Below, piece after piece: positions 1 through 9,851 of a stretch of DNA of 64,000 bases. The DNA lies in NCBI GenBank assembly GCA_009599575.1, contig VWND01000005.1:558001-622000 (forward strand), given 5' to 3'. Positions within the stretch are counted from its first letter, which is position 1. The number at the start of each line of letters is the position of its first letter. Under the pieces are notes generated by a model. It was not told the origin of the DNA and made no database searches. It saw only the letters and a list, made by a program, of their open reading frames with translations. The position numbers and the translations under genes are program-made. The stretch is from Blumeriella jaapii (taxonomy: Eukaryota; Ascomycota; Leotiomycetes; Helotiales; Drepanopezizaceae).

Positions 1-1922
1 GCTTCACCCTGTCTAGCCATCCGGTTCATGTGTCTCTGACTCAGTTTCTGCGCCCTCTCGGCCTTCGTCCTCGCGAGCTCGTTCGTGACCCCGTCGTCAC
101 GTCGGTTGCTCTGACTCCTAGCCCTGCTCTTCGCGCGCATCTTGGCCTCGTAGTCGGGAGAATCCACGTCCATGACGTCCTCGGTGCCGGTCCGGCTGCG
201 TACCATGCTGCGTCCACGGCTCTGGCTGCGCGCACGAACGCCAATGGCGTCGGTCTCGAGGCCGAGCGAGTCGAGGTGGTCCTCCATGTCGGTGAGCTTC
301 TTTCGGGTGAGAGTGCGGGGGATGATGGCCCGGTTCTTCAGCGACTTCTTCATCTTGGCCGCGTTGCGGATCTCCATTCGCTTCTCGCGGATCTGGTCGG
401 CCTTCATTCGAATCTCGGCGTCCTCGGCATCCTCCAAGTCCTCGTCGGAATCGTAGTAGCCCTCCGCCTCCAACTTCTCCTCTTCCTCCTCCAACGCAGC
501 GAGCTTGGCCTCGATGTCGGGATCGATGAAGTCGGCGACGTTCTTGCCGTCAAAGATCTCGGGGATCTTGTCGTGCTTCCACTCGTCGTTTTCCAGGATG
601 TACTTGTCCTTGAGGTCGACATTGTACACACCGCGCCGCCGTTCTCTTCCTCGATATCTCGTGCGAGTTTGATGCGATCTGGGTCGTTCTTGTCGTACTT
701 CTTCTTGTTCTTGACGGCTTCGGGGATGAAGGCTTCGCGGACGACGCCATCCATGGGCTTTGCTACGTGGATTCTGGTGAGCACATCTTGGAGACGGCCA
801 CCGGGCCCGCTGCTGTTTGAACCAGCCTTGAGCTTTTGAGCTACACGATCGGCAATTAAGCGCTCACAAGCGGCATTCTTGACTTCTTGGACGCCCTCGG
901 AAGTTGTGCAAGAAAGTTGCAGCATTTCGACATCTCCGGGCTTCAGAAGTGCTTGTAATGCGGCTTGAGTCTCCTCGTCCAGATCCTCGGGGCGGGTGAC
1001 ATCGATTTTGTTGATGACGATAAAAACGAGCTTGTTTGCGAACAGAGGCTTGATGCTCTGGAAAAGCTGCATTTGCGCCTGAACGGTGTAGCCGCACTGC
1101 TCAGACAAATCCATAAAGTACAAGATCGCAGACCGAAGATGTGCGATTGCAGTGATGGATTGCATCTCAATGGTGTTCATCTCCTCCAATGGGTGGTCCA
1201 AAATACCAGGCGTATCGATGGCTTGGAATCGCAAGTATTTGTAATCGAAATGTCCCACGAACAAGCTCTTCGTCGTGAACGCATATGGCTGAACATCCAC
1301 ATCGGCTCTCGTAACGCTCTTCAGGAAACTGGACTTTCCGACATTGGGGTACCCGCAGATGAGAAGGGTCCTGGTGTTAGGATCGATCGACGGGAGACGT
1401 CCCAGATGCTGGCGAACCTGGTCAAGGTACAGGAGGGGATCCTTCAGCCTCTTGCAGATGGTGGCCATGCGACCCAGCGCCGCGCGCTTGAGCTGCTTAC
1501 ACTGGAAGAGTGATTGCGCATATTTCAGAAGACGCACGTAATCGCGTGAGACGATTTCGATGAGATGCTTCGCGGTGGATAGCTGGCCGAGCGCAATGCG
1601 AAAATGGTCGGCATCGTAGAGGGTGTTGAGGAGGTCCTTGTGGAACGGGTGAATATCCTGGAGTCGGGGAAAGCCATCCAAGATCAGAGAGAGCTTTTCG
1701 CAGAAGGTCTCTTGTGTGAACTTGACCTTGCGCGTGTAGAAAGATCGAATCCGACTGCGACAGGTTAACAACATGCTTGAGTTTGAACCGCGAGGAGTTG
1801 TACCTGATCTGAAAGCCGGCTCTGATCTGTGTCGGGAGGCGGCGCTGCGTACGACTCAGGACGATGTCGAGGAACTCAGCCGACGTCGGCACCGGCTGGA
1901 TATCCTTCCAGGTCGTCTTCAT
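1..1922 (-). CDS. NOG1: Nucleolar GTP-binding protein 1 (NOG1), 3' end outside window, with apparent -1 frameshift
   Basis: Nog1 is a nucleolar GTPase that rides on pre-60S ribosomal particles and is needed for their maturation. Start at 1922 gives MKTTWKDI, as in the family; an upstream in-frame ATG at 1994 only adds an atypical leader. A 49-bp GT-AG intron (1755-1803) joins GFQIS to [14 protein letters not shown]. The G1 motif GYPNVGKSS lies near residues 174-182, followed by the switch segment DTPG and the NKID motif. After ENGGA (about residue 414, near base 630) the frame shifts by one base. Downstream the expected sequence ([12 protein letters not shown], then an acidic stretch and the basic tail RSQSRGRSM) continues in the other frame to the window edge. 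The gene is essential in yeast, so a lost G in the GCGG(G)TG context by consensus error is more likely than a pseudogene. Identity is near certain. Confidence 0.95.
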
Positions 1923-2439
1923 GGTGGGCAACAGTGGTGGTCGTGGTGAGACTGACGTGGGGAGGGAGAGGTTGAGGGCGAGAGGGATTTCCAACCATCT
2001 CGAAATTCTTCGCTATCGAGGATTCTCGCCAGTATTTTTTATCTTGGCGCTAAGTAGTTATCGTACTAGTGGCCGGCTCGCTACCGCCACACCTGCGACC
2101 CCTCCGGACCGAGAACCGAGGGGCACCTTTTTTTTCTACAGTACGTGCAGACATCGACCAAGGTGACTTATTGGTTGTTGACTTATAGATTGCTCACCCT
2201 CCATCAAGTGTGTTGATATTACAGGTTGGTGATACATCAACGACCAGTCTTGAATCATTGGCGTGAAATCTGGAGGGTATCTACTATGTGTGCGAGTGCG
2301 AGGAGATGGGGTGATGGTGCGCACACGAGTACGCTACCACGTGATACCTATATCACATGACTCGTAAAATCTTGGCATCACATGATCCCACGTGATCTCT
2401 CCAGGGGTATCCCGACTCCGTGCAAAGTGAAATTCAATA
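1923..2439. promoter_or_regulatory. NOG1 upstream region with clustered CACGTGA/TCACATGA sites
   Basis: No gene is seen here. Four related E-box-like heptamers lie within 60 bp: CACGTGA at 2338 and 2389, and TCACATGA at 2353 and 2378. The last two form an inverted pair around the ATCCC centre. CACGTG is the core site of bHLH regulators of the Cbf1 type in fungi; which factor binds here is unknown. The region is shared with the divergent URA5 gene, but about 1 kb of inserted DNA now separates the two genes. Confidence 0.35.
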
Positions 2440-2511
2440 GTGGGCTGCCTTCCCACAACTATTCTGCGGGCACTCGAATATTCGCAGAATAAGTGTGGGA
2501 AGGCAGCCCAC
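2440..2511. mobile_element. 72-bp palindromic miniature element flanked by TA (MITE-like)
   Basis: Two perfect 18-bp terminal inverted repeats, GTGGGCTGCCTTCCCACA at 2440-2457 and its reverse complement at 2494-2511, are flanked on both sides by TA (2438-2439 and 2512-2513). A nested 8-bp inverted repeat (ATTCTGCG at 2461-2468, CGCAGAAT at 2483-2490) sits inside, so the whole unit folds into one long hairpin. TA duplication is the signature of Tc1/mariner and Fot1/pogo transposition. The element has no coding capacity and would depend on a transposase from elsewhere. A non-transposon hairpin is possible, but the exact TA flanks favour a MITE. Confidence 0.6.
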
Positions 2512-2513
2512 TA

Positions 2514-3360
2514 ATAACAGGTTGGCTCCTTGGGCTTTTCGTTACAGTTCGGGCTTAGCCTCTACCGGGGGGCTACGGTGCATATAGCTTCCCATTCTAG
2601 CTCTTCGTTTGTATCTTAAGGGATATACAAGAGTACAAGAGGTTCGTCACGCTATACAGACCCTTCGCTCGGGATAGCGTCGTATCTTTGTCATCGTCGT
2701 TGTTAAAGTTATTGTCACAGTTGTTGTCACAGTTCGTGTCAAAGTCATCTTCATGGTAATCACAGTCATTGTTACACAGTTCTTGATACAGGGTTTGTTA
2801 CAGGTTTTATTACAGTCTTTGCTACAGATTTGCTGTTCATTGTCATCGTCATCGTTATCTTTATGACGTTTGCTCATAGCCCTTTCATGACTACCTACCC
2901 ATACATTACATGTTCGCTCTTTACTGTCATAGGCGCGTCTGGTCCATTGCGCCACCACTTAAACACGATTACTTCCATCCATCACTCGGTGCGTCAGCTA
3001 TTACAGCACACGCCTCTCCTTAGTTTCTTTGAGACTGGCTATAGTTTTCCGTAGTGTTTTTCATGTGTTTGGTTTCGGTGTTTTCGGAACCGCTGGAGGC
3101 CAGCTTTCTTCGGAGGGGAGGGGGGAGTGTAACGGCTGTGTGACGTGACGGAAGCAGGGATCACGTGGCTACTAGCGTGCACAAGCCATTTCTTCGAGCT
3201 TTATGGAGCTAAAGTTTTTCTTCCGAGTTCTTCCTAGAGCCTACTGTACTGTACTGACAATACATCATCCCTTTGGGGATTCACCTTGGGCCCGGTTCCC
3301 TCGGCTATCCGTTACCCTTCAGGCTTAGCCCCGAGCACGGAGCTACAGTATATATATGGA
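2514..3360 (+). mobile_element. Probable degenerate LTR-retrotransposon remnant
   Basis: Positions 2516-2590 and 3285-3358 share a roughly 60-bp segment (GGGCTTAGCC ... GGGGCTACGG ... ATATA against AGGCTTAGCC ... GGAGCTACAG ... TATATATA), about two thirds identical by eye and in the same orientation. Before the second copy lies a purine run (3112-3127) that directly precedes TGTAACGG at 3128, the arrangement of a polypurine tract followed by the 5' end of a 3' LTR. The internal part has no recognisable gag or pol reading frame. LTR boundaries and target-site duplication could not be defined. If correct, the U3/TATA part of this LTR now forms the immediate upstream region of URA5. Confidence 0.4.
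2707..2830. repeat. Degenerate 12-bp minisatellite
   Basis: About ten tandem units resembling AGTTNTTGTTAC (for example AGTTATTGTCAC, AGTTGTTGTCAC, AGTCATTGTTAC, AGTCTTTGCTAC) fill this stretch with some length drift. It lies inside the probable retroelement remnant. Confidence 0.5.
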
Positions 3361-3401
3361 CGCTGTCCCGTCGGAGAAGTCATATCTCGTGCTTAGCAAC
3401 A

Positions 3402-4100
3402 ATGTCTTCCTCCGACCTCCCCCAATACAAGCAGGACTTCCTGGCCACGGCCATCGAGGGCGAGATCCTCAGTTTCGGAAGCTTCGCCCTCAAATCCGGG
3501 CGCACCTCGCCCTACTTCTTCAACTGCGGGCTCTTCTACAGCGCCAGCCTCCTGCGCGCCATCTCCACGGCGTTCGCGAAGACGATTCTCGCTTCGCCCT
3601 CCCTCCAGTTCGACATCATCTTCGGCCCGGCCTACAAGGGCATCCCGCTCGCGACGTCGACGTGCGACAAGCTGGCCGAGCTGGCGCCGGAGAAGTACGG
3701 CCAGGTGTGCTACGCGTTCGATCGCAAGGAGGCCAAGGACCATGGCGAGGGTGGTAGCTTCGTGGGCGCGCCGCTGAGGGGCAAGAGGGTGCTCATTGTG
3801 GATGATGTCGTGACGGCGGGGACGGCGAAGCGCGAGGCCATTGCCAAGATCGAGAAGGAGGGCGGGATCGTGGCGGGCATTCTGGTGGCGCTGGATCGCA
3901 TGGAGACGTTGCCGACGGCTGACGGGAAAGAGGGCATGAGGGGGCCGAGTGCGATTGGGGAGATTAGGAGGGATTATGGGGTCCCGGTGTTGGCCATCCT
4001 GACGTTAGAGGAAATCATCAGGGGGTTGAAGGGCAGTGGGAAGGAAAAGGAAGTGGAGAGCATGGAGGAGTACTGGGCGAAGTACAAGGCGGCTGAGTAG
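3402..4100 (+). CDS. URA5: Orotate phosphoribosyltransferase
   Basis: This enzyme joins orotate to PRPP to make orotidine 5'-phosphate, the fifth step of de novo pyrimidine synthesis, in the cytosol. The intronless frame encodes 232 aa, the usual fungal length. The N-terminal part carries [17 protein letters not shown], and the PRPP-binding motif [13 protein letters not shown] falls at about residues 130-142. The start [10 protein letters not shown] at 3402 has a good context (AACAATG). The frame is open upstream to 3273, but that extension runs through the putative LTR segment and is rejected. A TATATATA box lies at 3350-3357, about 50 bp before the ATG, and appears to belong to the retroelement remnant. 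Confidence 0.96.
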   Translation: MSSSDLPQYKQDFLATAIEGEILSFGSFALKSGRTSPYFFNCGLFYSASLLRAISTAFAKTILASPSLQFDIIFGPAYKGIPLATSTCDKLAELAPEKYGQVCYAFDRKEAKDHGEGGSFVGAPLRGKRVLIVDDVVTAGTAKREAIAKIEKEGGIVAGILVALDRMETLPTADGKEGMRGPSAIGEIRRDYGVPVLAILTLEEIIRGLKGSGKEKEVESMEEYWAKYKAAE

Positions 4101-4345
4101 ATGGTGAAAAGATGGATGGCACGAGAAACGAGACAGTGAAATGATACCCCCGTGATACTCCAATACTCATCATTGTTTCCCAAGGCGTTTGGAAATGCAA
4201 GAATGAGCAATGTGTCTCTAGACTCCCGTATGCCCACCCTATTACTTTACAGGCAGAAAGCGGATCGTGAGACATGGGACGCATCATGGTTACCCGTAGG
4301 CAGTCCGCGCTTCCAGTGTCTTCAACTGCAGGCCCTGTGGTGGTA

Positions 4346-5399
4346 TTAGCGAGTGTTGGGTTCGGGACAGAGGGTATTCACCATATCTATCCAAACGCCA
4401 CCTCCAAGTTGAACGTTGCTATTACCAAGCTTGGTGAAGCCCAACTTCTCGTACCATCTTGTCATGTGCTGGATGCAAGAAGGTTAGAGCGTACACGTCG
4501 GAAAGGAGGAAGGGTAGATTACGTCGCGCGCCAGCAAGGACAACTGATCCGCAATGCCCGAACCATTGATGTGTTGGATGTACGACATCATCATCGTCCT
4601 GCCAATCGAGCGGCCCTGGAAGCCCGGCAGCACCGCAACCGAGTGCAACACGATGTTGCGCCCGGCCTCCTGGTGCCCCAGGTTCGAGGGCTTTGGCTTC
4701 GGCGACTCCCAATCCTCCGGAACGTCCATGGACGCGCCCGTCGCCGTCGCATCGTTGGTCCGGGTTGCCACGACATGGCCGAGCAGGACCGTGACGGCGC
4801 CGTTCCGGCGACTCGTCTCGACGGATCTCGCGGCCTCGAGCGTCTCGGCTTGGAAGCCATCACCCGGGACCGCGGTGCAGAAGAGTCCATAGCAGATCTC
4901 GCCGCATTGGGTGAGTCTGTATCGGAACTGGAAGATGGTTAGTGCAGCTCGATAGGAAAACAGGGCCTGAAAAAAGAAAGACCGAGAGCTGTGATCCGGT
5001 CCGGTGGATCAACACGTGTGCACCAAGAGATACGCAGGTAAGGTAAGGTGTTCTTGGAAACTTTGTTTTCCCTCGACTTGCCTTTTCTCTCGTAGCGCGC
5101 TCCTCCGGATTCGTAAATGCCGCGTTCTCGAGAGCCACGCACGAATCCAGGTCGGAGATGGTCAGAGGGCGCGTGTACGGGTGGAGAGTGCTGGATGGCG
5201 ATGCCTTGCTCTGCTGACTCTTGGGAACGATGGTGAACTGGCGCGACGACGAGTCGGCGGACGAAGGAGACGACGACGAGGACTCTTCTTCTTCTTCCTG
5301 CTGCTCAGGGCTGTCCGTCCGCTCGGTCGCGACGCTATTCGGACTCTCGGTCAACAGCGGCGGCGGCGGCGCCGCGGACCTCTCATCTTCTGAAGGCAT
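4346..5399 (-). CDS. GNAT-family N-acetyltransferase (polyamine/arylalkylamine type), with a GC-AG intron
   Basis: Exons 5082-5399, 4523-4927 and 4346-4468 give 281 aa. The first 60 residues are low complexity (Glu/Ser). The GNAT fold follows, with VLPGFQGRSIG at about residues 205-215 as the acetyl-CoA pyrophosphate-binding loop, and WYEKLGF near the end. The product resembles the fungal acetyltransferases that act on small amines; the real substrate is unknown. Intron 1 (4928-5081) begins with GCAAGT and ends CTAACCATCTTCCAG. It is required to join EERATREK to FRYRLTQC, the continuity expected in the family. Intron 2 (4469-4522) is GT-AG. The gene is divergent from DDI1 and convergent with URA5. 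Confidence 0.85.
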
Positions 5400-6315
5400 T
5401 GTGGTGATGTGGAAGTTATGGTAGTCGCGGTGTCGTTCAGTGGAATTAGGTAGATAGACTCGTCTTATTGTGTGACTGTGGGTGGGGAGGTGGGGGTTGG
5501 CTCACTGAACGGAGAAGAGGAGAGGATAAGAAGGAGAGGGAGAGAAGAGGGGGGGAGAAGAAAGGGAGATGGAGAGGGAGATGGAGAGGGAGATGAAGAG
5601 GGACAGGAGGAGGAGGAGGAGGAGGAGGAGGAGGAGGAGGAGGAGGAGGGAAGGGTCACGTGACTATACGGATCTTATATGGGACAAAATTTATAGTATT
5701 TTAAACTACCGAGGTGCTAATCCGTCAGTGGAAATCAAGAAATGTATATGTATACGTATCTGGACGTGTCTTTACGTGTCTGTACTGCCCTCGACGATGT
5801 TCGTGCGAAGACGTTCACGTCGTGAAAGCTCCGGTAGGGAATGGCCGTATCCGCAACAGGAGCGTCAGAAAGAAAAAGCCTCTGATGGTTCAAGATCGCA
5901 GATCTCGTATTGATTGATCTACCGTACATACACAGGTATCCAATCTACCTTATCTTACTTACATCTACATAGCTTATCGTATTTCGTGCATTGCATCAAG
6001 AGTTTGCTTACAATGAGAGCGAGGCTGAAGTGCGGATTCGTCCCAAACGCGGCTGGCTGCCTCTAGTAGCTACAGCACAGTAGCTATCTTTACCTCGACG
6101 ACCTCTTCCCTCCCCCTCCCCTCACCCCGACCCCTCACCACCTGGTATCTTCATCTTCACTTTCCCTCACACTCCGTGAAACCTTCCATGGCCGGCGGTC
6201 TGATTCATCAAAGACCCTCAAATATCTCCTGTCCCTGCAGACCGAGATCGCTCAACCCGAATCTGTTCCATAGCCAACACCGTCTCTTTATCAACCCCTC
6301 CATCCACCTCGCGAT
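5400..6315. promoter_or_regulatory. Divergent GNAT/DDI1 intergenic region
   Basis: No gene is seen in these 916 bases. Besides the purine tract, the region holds a perfect palindromic E-box GTCACGTGAC at 5655-5664. A pyrimidine-rich stretch follows (about 6095-6175), of the kind common just upstream of transcription starts in filamentous fungi, and then the DDI1 leader. Confidence 0.5.
5515..5652. repeat. Polypurine tract with 12-bp and (GGA)n arrays
   Basis: About 140 nt are almost pure purine on the plus strand. They contain three GGGAGATGGAGA-like units (5565-5603) and then a long run of GGA/AGG triplets (5606-5650). Such tracts can form triplex DNA and often sit in promoters. Open frames across it on either strand give only Ser- or Glu-rich simple sequence and are not genes. 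Confidence 0.85.
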
Positions 6316-7711
6316 ATGTAAGGACGGCCCAGAACACGATGTAAACCTCTAGTCGCTAACAAACCCCAACACAGGCGTATCACCTTGACAATTACGGCTC
6401 CCACGCACGATGGCGACCTCCTCTCTCTCGAGATTCCTCCAGACACCACCGTCAGCACGCTGAAGGAGTCCGTCCAAGCCGAAGCCCAAATCGCCAAGAC
6501 CTCCCAACACCTCTACCACAACGGCCGGCTCCTCGCCGACGAGACCAAAACCATGGAGCAGCTCTCGATCGGGGACGGCGAGATGCTAGCCCTGCATGTC
6601 CGAGAGATGGTGCGAAACATAGGAGCACCTGCGGGCCATCGGCCGCCGCAGCCAGCGCGCCAGCAACAGAGAGGCCAACCAGACCCTGAGACGGTACGCC
6701 TGCAGCTGCTGGGGAACCCGGTGGCAAGACAACAAGTTGAGAGCCAGAGACCGGAGCTGGGCGCGGTCATCGACGATCCGCACCGCTTTGCGCAAGTCTG
6801 GCAGCGGATGATGGACGACGACCTGGCGGCACAGAACCAGCGGAATCAGGAGATTGCAGATCTGAATGCGGATCCGTTTGATGTCGATGCACAGATGAGG
6901 ATTGCGGAGATGATTAGGCAGGAGCGGGTGCAGGAAAATCTGCAGGAAGCTATTGAGCACACCCCCGAGGGTACGAAGCCATTTTACATGCGAGAGGAAG
7001 TGTTGTGCTGATGATCATGCAGTCTTCGGACGAGTTCACATGCTCTACATCGATGTCGAAGTCAATGGCCACAAAGTCAAGGCCTTCGTCGATTCCGGCG
7101 CCCAAGCCACCATCATGTCTCCCTCATGCGCTGAGTCGTGCGGTATCATGAGGCTGGTAGACCAGCGCTACGCAGGTATCGCCCGCGGAGTCGGCACAGC
7201 CGCGATCCTGGGACGAGTCCACTCGGCACAAATCCGCATCGGCAGCCTCTTCCTACCCTGCAGCTTCACGGTCATGGAGGGCAAAGACGTCGATCTGCTG
7301 CTCGGACTGGACATGTTGAAGCGCCACCAAGCCTGCATAGACCTGTCGCGGGACAAGCTGGTGATCCAGGGGGTCGAGGTCCCCTTCCTGGGCGAGGCGG
7401 ATATCCCGAAGAGCATGGAGGAGGAGAGGGCGGGTGAGCCAAAGGTTGCTGGGCCTGGCGGAACCACGATTGGGGGACGATCGGGCGTCGTATCTGGGCC
7501 TGCGACTCCCCAGCCTTCTGGTCCCTCGGTCGCACCCCCAGCAGCAGCAACAGCAGCAGCGCCTACACCGCAAGCTGCAGAGGCCTCGTTTCCGCAAGAG
7601 TCCATCGATCAGCTGACTGCATTGGGATTCTCGCCGGCTGAGGCACAGAACGCCCTGGCTGCTTGTAACGGTAACGTGGAATATGCCGCGGGTTTGCTCT
7701 TCCAAAGCTGA
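6316..7711 (+). CDS. DDI1: DNA damage-inducible protein 1 (ubiquitin shuttle with retroviral-protease-like fold)
   Basis: Ddi1 brings ubiquitinated clients to the proteasome and has an aspartic protease domain of its own. Exons 6316-6317, 6375-6970 and 7023-7711 give 428 aa. The first intron (6318-6374, GTAAGG ... GCTAAC ... ACACAG) splits the start codon: AT ends exon 1 and G begins exon 2, giving [15 protein letters not shown], the family N-terminus. Domains in order: ubiquitin-like (1-75), helical linker, RVP protease with catalytic DSGA at 223-226, a low-complexity Pro/Ala linker, and C-terminal UBA (about 393-428). Intron 2 (6971-7022) joins EHTPE to VFGRV. All expected catalytic residues are present. 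No other in-frame ATG supplies the conserved N-terminus. Confidence 0.95.
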
Positions 7712-8130
7712 TTTGAGAGCATGGGATGTGCATGATGGCAGCAGGCGTACCGGTGTGGGAGGTTGCGATCTAGCAACCAACAAGCGGGACGGAACAACAA
7801 CGAGTAAGGATTCATTTCCACAAATGGGGTGGGGAAATCCTCGGCGCTGCTGTCAGCAGTTCGAGTTTGAAGCTTGAGATACATGTAGCTGATGACCATC
7901 TTTGCTTGCCAGCAAGCGAGCGAGCATCTAAAGCGTGCTGTGATGAGACTACGACGGGACAATACATACATAGCATACCAATCAATGAATGCATACTGCC
8001 ACGACCAAGATCCTCCTTCCTAGCCATCCAGTCACCCGCCAGATTCGGTTACGATGCACCGCAATCGAATCGTGACATGCTCTCTGTGCCTGTGACCAGA
8101 CAAACGTAGACAACTCAGCTAAGCGGGCTC
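7712..8130. other. Convergent intergenic region DDI1/RRP8
   Basis: These 419 bases separate the 3' ends of DDI1 and RRP8. They should hold both 3' UTRs. I see no other feature. Confidence 0.6.
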
Positions 8131-9851
8131 CTATCTCAACTTATAAACACACGGCTTCAACACCGCCGCCTCGCTACTAATATGCTTTTCCTCTCCCTCC
8201 CGCTCATCCAACCTCCCCCCCTTCCCATTCCCCTTCGGCATCTTCCTCTTCCACGTCTCCCCCTCCCTCTTCCCCTTCTGCTCGGCAGCGAATTCCTCCG
8301 CCCCCTTGGGAACCGGCACGCCCTTCCCCTTGATAGGCGTCGCTCCCTTCACGAAGCACATCCGCACAAACATCTTGTTCCGCAGATCGACGCTCTCCCG
8401 CTCCCCGCCCTGGCCCTCCCCCTTCAGCACGAAACCCCGCTTGCGCAGCACCTCCACGAACGCGCTGACGTCCGTCTCGGCCCCTCCATCCTCCTGCCCG
8501 TCCACCTCCACGGCGGCGACCTCGTCGTCGGCTGCCTCGTCCGCAGCCTTCCTGGCCTTCTTGTCGAGCGGCCGCTTGCGGTTGCCGACGGAATGCGAGA
8601 CGACGGATTTCCCGACCCCGGCGCCAGAACCAGCACCAGCACCAGCGGCCGCGACGCGCCCGAAGCGCGACTTGATCTCCGCGATCCAGAGCTCGCCCTT
8701 CCAGCGGAGCACGCGGTGCGCCTCCTCGATGAAGTCGACCCAGTTCGTGCCCATCAGCGCCAAGCAGAAGATGGCGACGTCGACGGCGCCGTCCCGCAGC
8801 GGCAAGTTGGCGATGTCGGCCTTCGTCACGAGCGGTGACGGTGACTGCAGGTCGAAGCTGTGGATCTTGAGCTTCAGCTTCTTGAGGTGCGGTTGCAGCT
8901 GGGTAGCTAGCGCCGCGTCGCCACATCCCAGGTCCGCGATCGTGCAGATGTTTTCCGTTCGCGGCAGCGCCTGCTCTGTGATCTTGGCTTGCTTATTCAG
9001 TGGATTGCCACGCGCAGGGCCTTTGATGGCGCCGCGGGTGGAGATCTGAGAGAGGTACCCGTCGACCGGGTTCTCGGGCCAAACTTCCACCTGCCGCCGG
9101 AATCCTTCGTGGTACTCAGTAAACATCTCTGGGTTCTCGGCGAACAGGGAGAGGGCGTGTGCGGAGGGCGTCGTGTAGAGGGTCTGATTCAGGTGGCGGA
9201 AACGGGCAGAGATGAGCTTTTGGCGCATGCTGGCTTGGAGGGGCGTGAGTGTCGGTTTGGCGGGCTGGGAGACGGGTGCCGAGGAAGATTTCGTGGGAGT
9301 GGCTTCGGAGGGTGTGGTTATGGGGAGGGCGCCGTCTGCTATTGCCTTCATCTTGGCTTTTTTCTCACGCTTCTTCTCCTTCATCGTCTTGCCCTCCTTC
9401 TTCCGCTCTTTGGCCACTGAGGCTTGCGGCTCGATCCCTGGCTCCACCGCTGTCTCTCGGGTGTTGCCTTGTCCATCATCTGTGCCATTGGCCCTTGAAT
9501 CCAGTGCAGATGTGCTCTCCTGCCTCTCGGTCTCGGTCTCGGTCTTCCTCCTCTTCTCCCCTTGCTTCTTATTTTTTTGGTCTTCTCCTCCTTCGGCTTC
9601 CCCTCAATCACCGCCCCCCACAGCTCTTCCATCTTCTCCACGTCCACATGTGCGACCTTCGCCTTTATACTCCCAGCGCTGCGCTTACGCTTTCTGCTCC
9701 TGTTCGACTCGATCTCGCCATTGGCTTCCGGAACCTTCACCTCCTCGATCTTTGTAGATATCGGGGCTGGCTTTTCTCTTCCTTTCTTCGCCTCTGGTTT
9801 CTCCTCTTTTAACAGGCTCGATGAGACGGACCATCCTGGAACGGCGAACAT
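8131..9851 (-). CDS. RRP8: Rrp8-type 25S rRNA adenine-N1 methyltransferase, with apparent -1 frameshift
   Basis: Rrp8 is a nucleolar SAM-dependent enzyme that makes m1A in 25S rRNA. Start at 9851 gives MFAVPGWSVSSSLL, typical of fungal Rrp8; an in-frame extension upstream to 9983 is not supported. A basic, low-complexity N-terminal third is followed by the methyltransferase domain: NPVDGYLSQ, motif I IADLGCGDAAL (about residues 305-315), then FDLQSPSP and FCLALMGTNW. The N-terminal part lies in a different frame from the rest. Continuity is restored if the plus-strand T7 run at 9572-9578 (A7 in the coding strand) were T8, giving about 573 aa. No plausible intron explains the switch. The gene is divergent from the 10441 gene. 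Confidence 0.92.

Noticed and set aside
30..839. Long open frame antisense to NOG1
   Set aside because: It mirrors the charged, low-complexity NOG1 C-terminus. Its Leu/Val-rich product has no family resemblance, while the minus strand encodes a conserved GTPase.
3273..3401. 43-residue N-terminal extension of URA5
   Set aside because: It runs through the putative LTR segment and TATA box; fungal OPRTs begin at the ATG at 3402.
5465..5663. Ser-rich and Glu/Arg-rich small frames
   Set aside because: They are translations of the polypurine tract and have no start context or family match.
8182..9812. Several 180-250-codon plus-strand frames over RRP8
   Set aside because: They are shadows of a GC-rich conserved gene on the minus strand.
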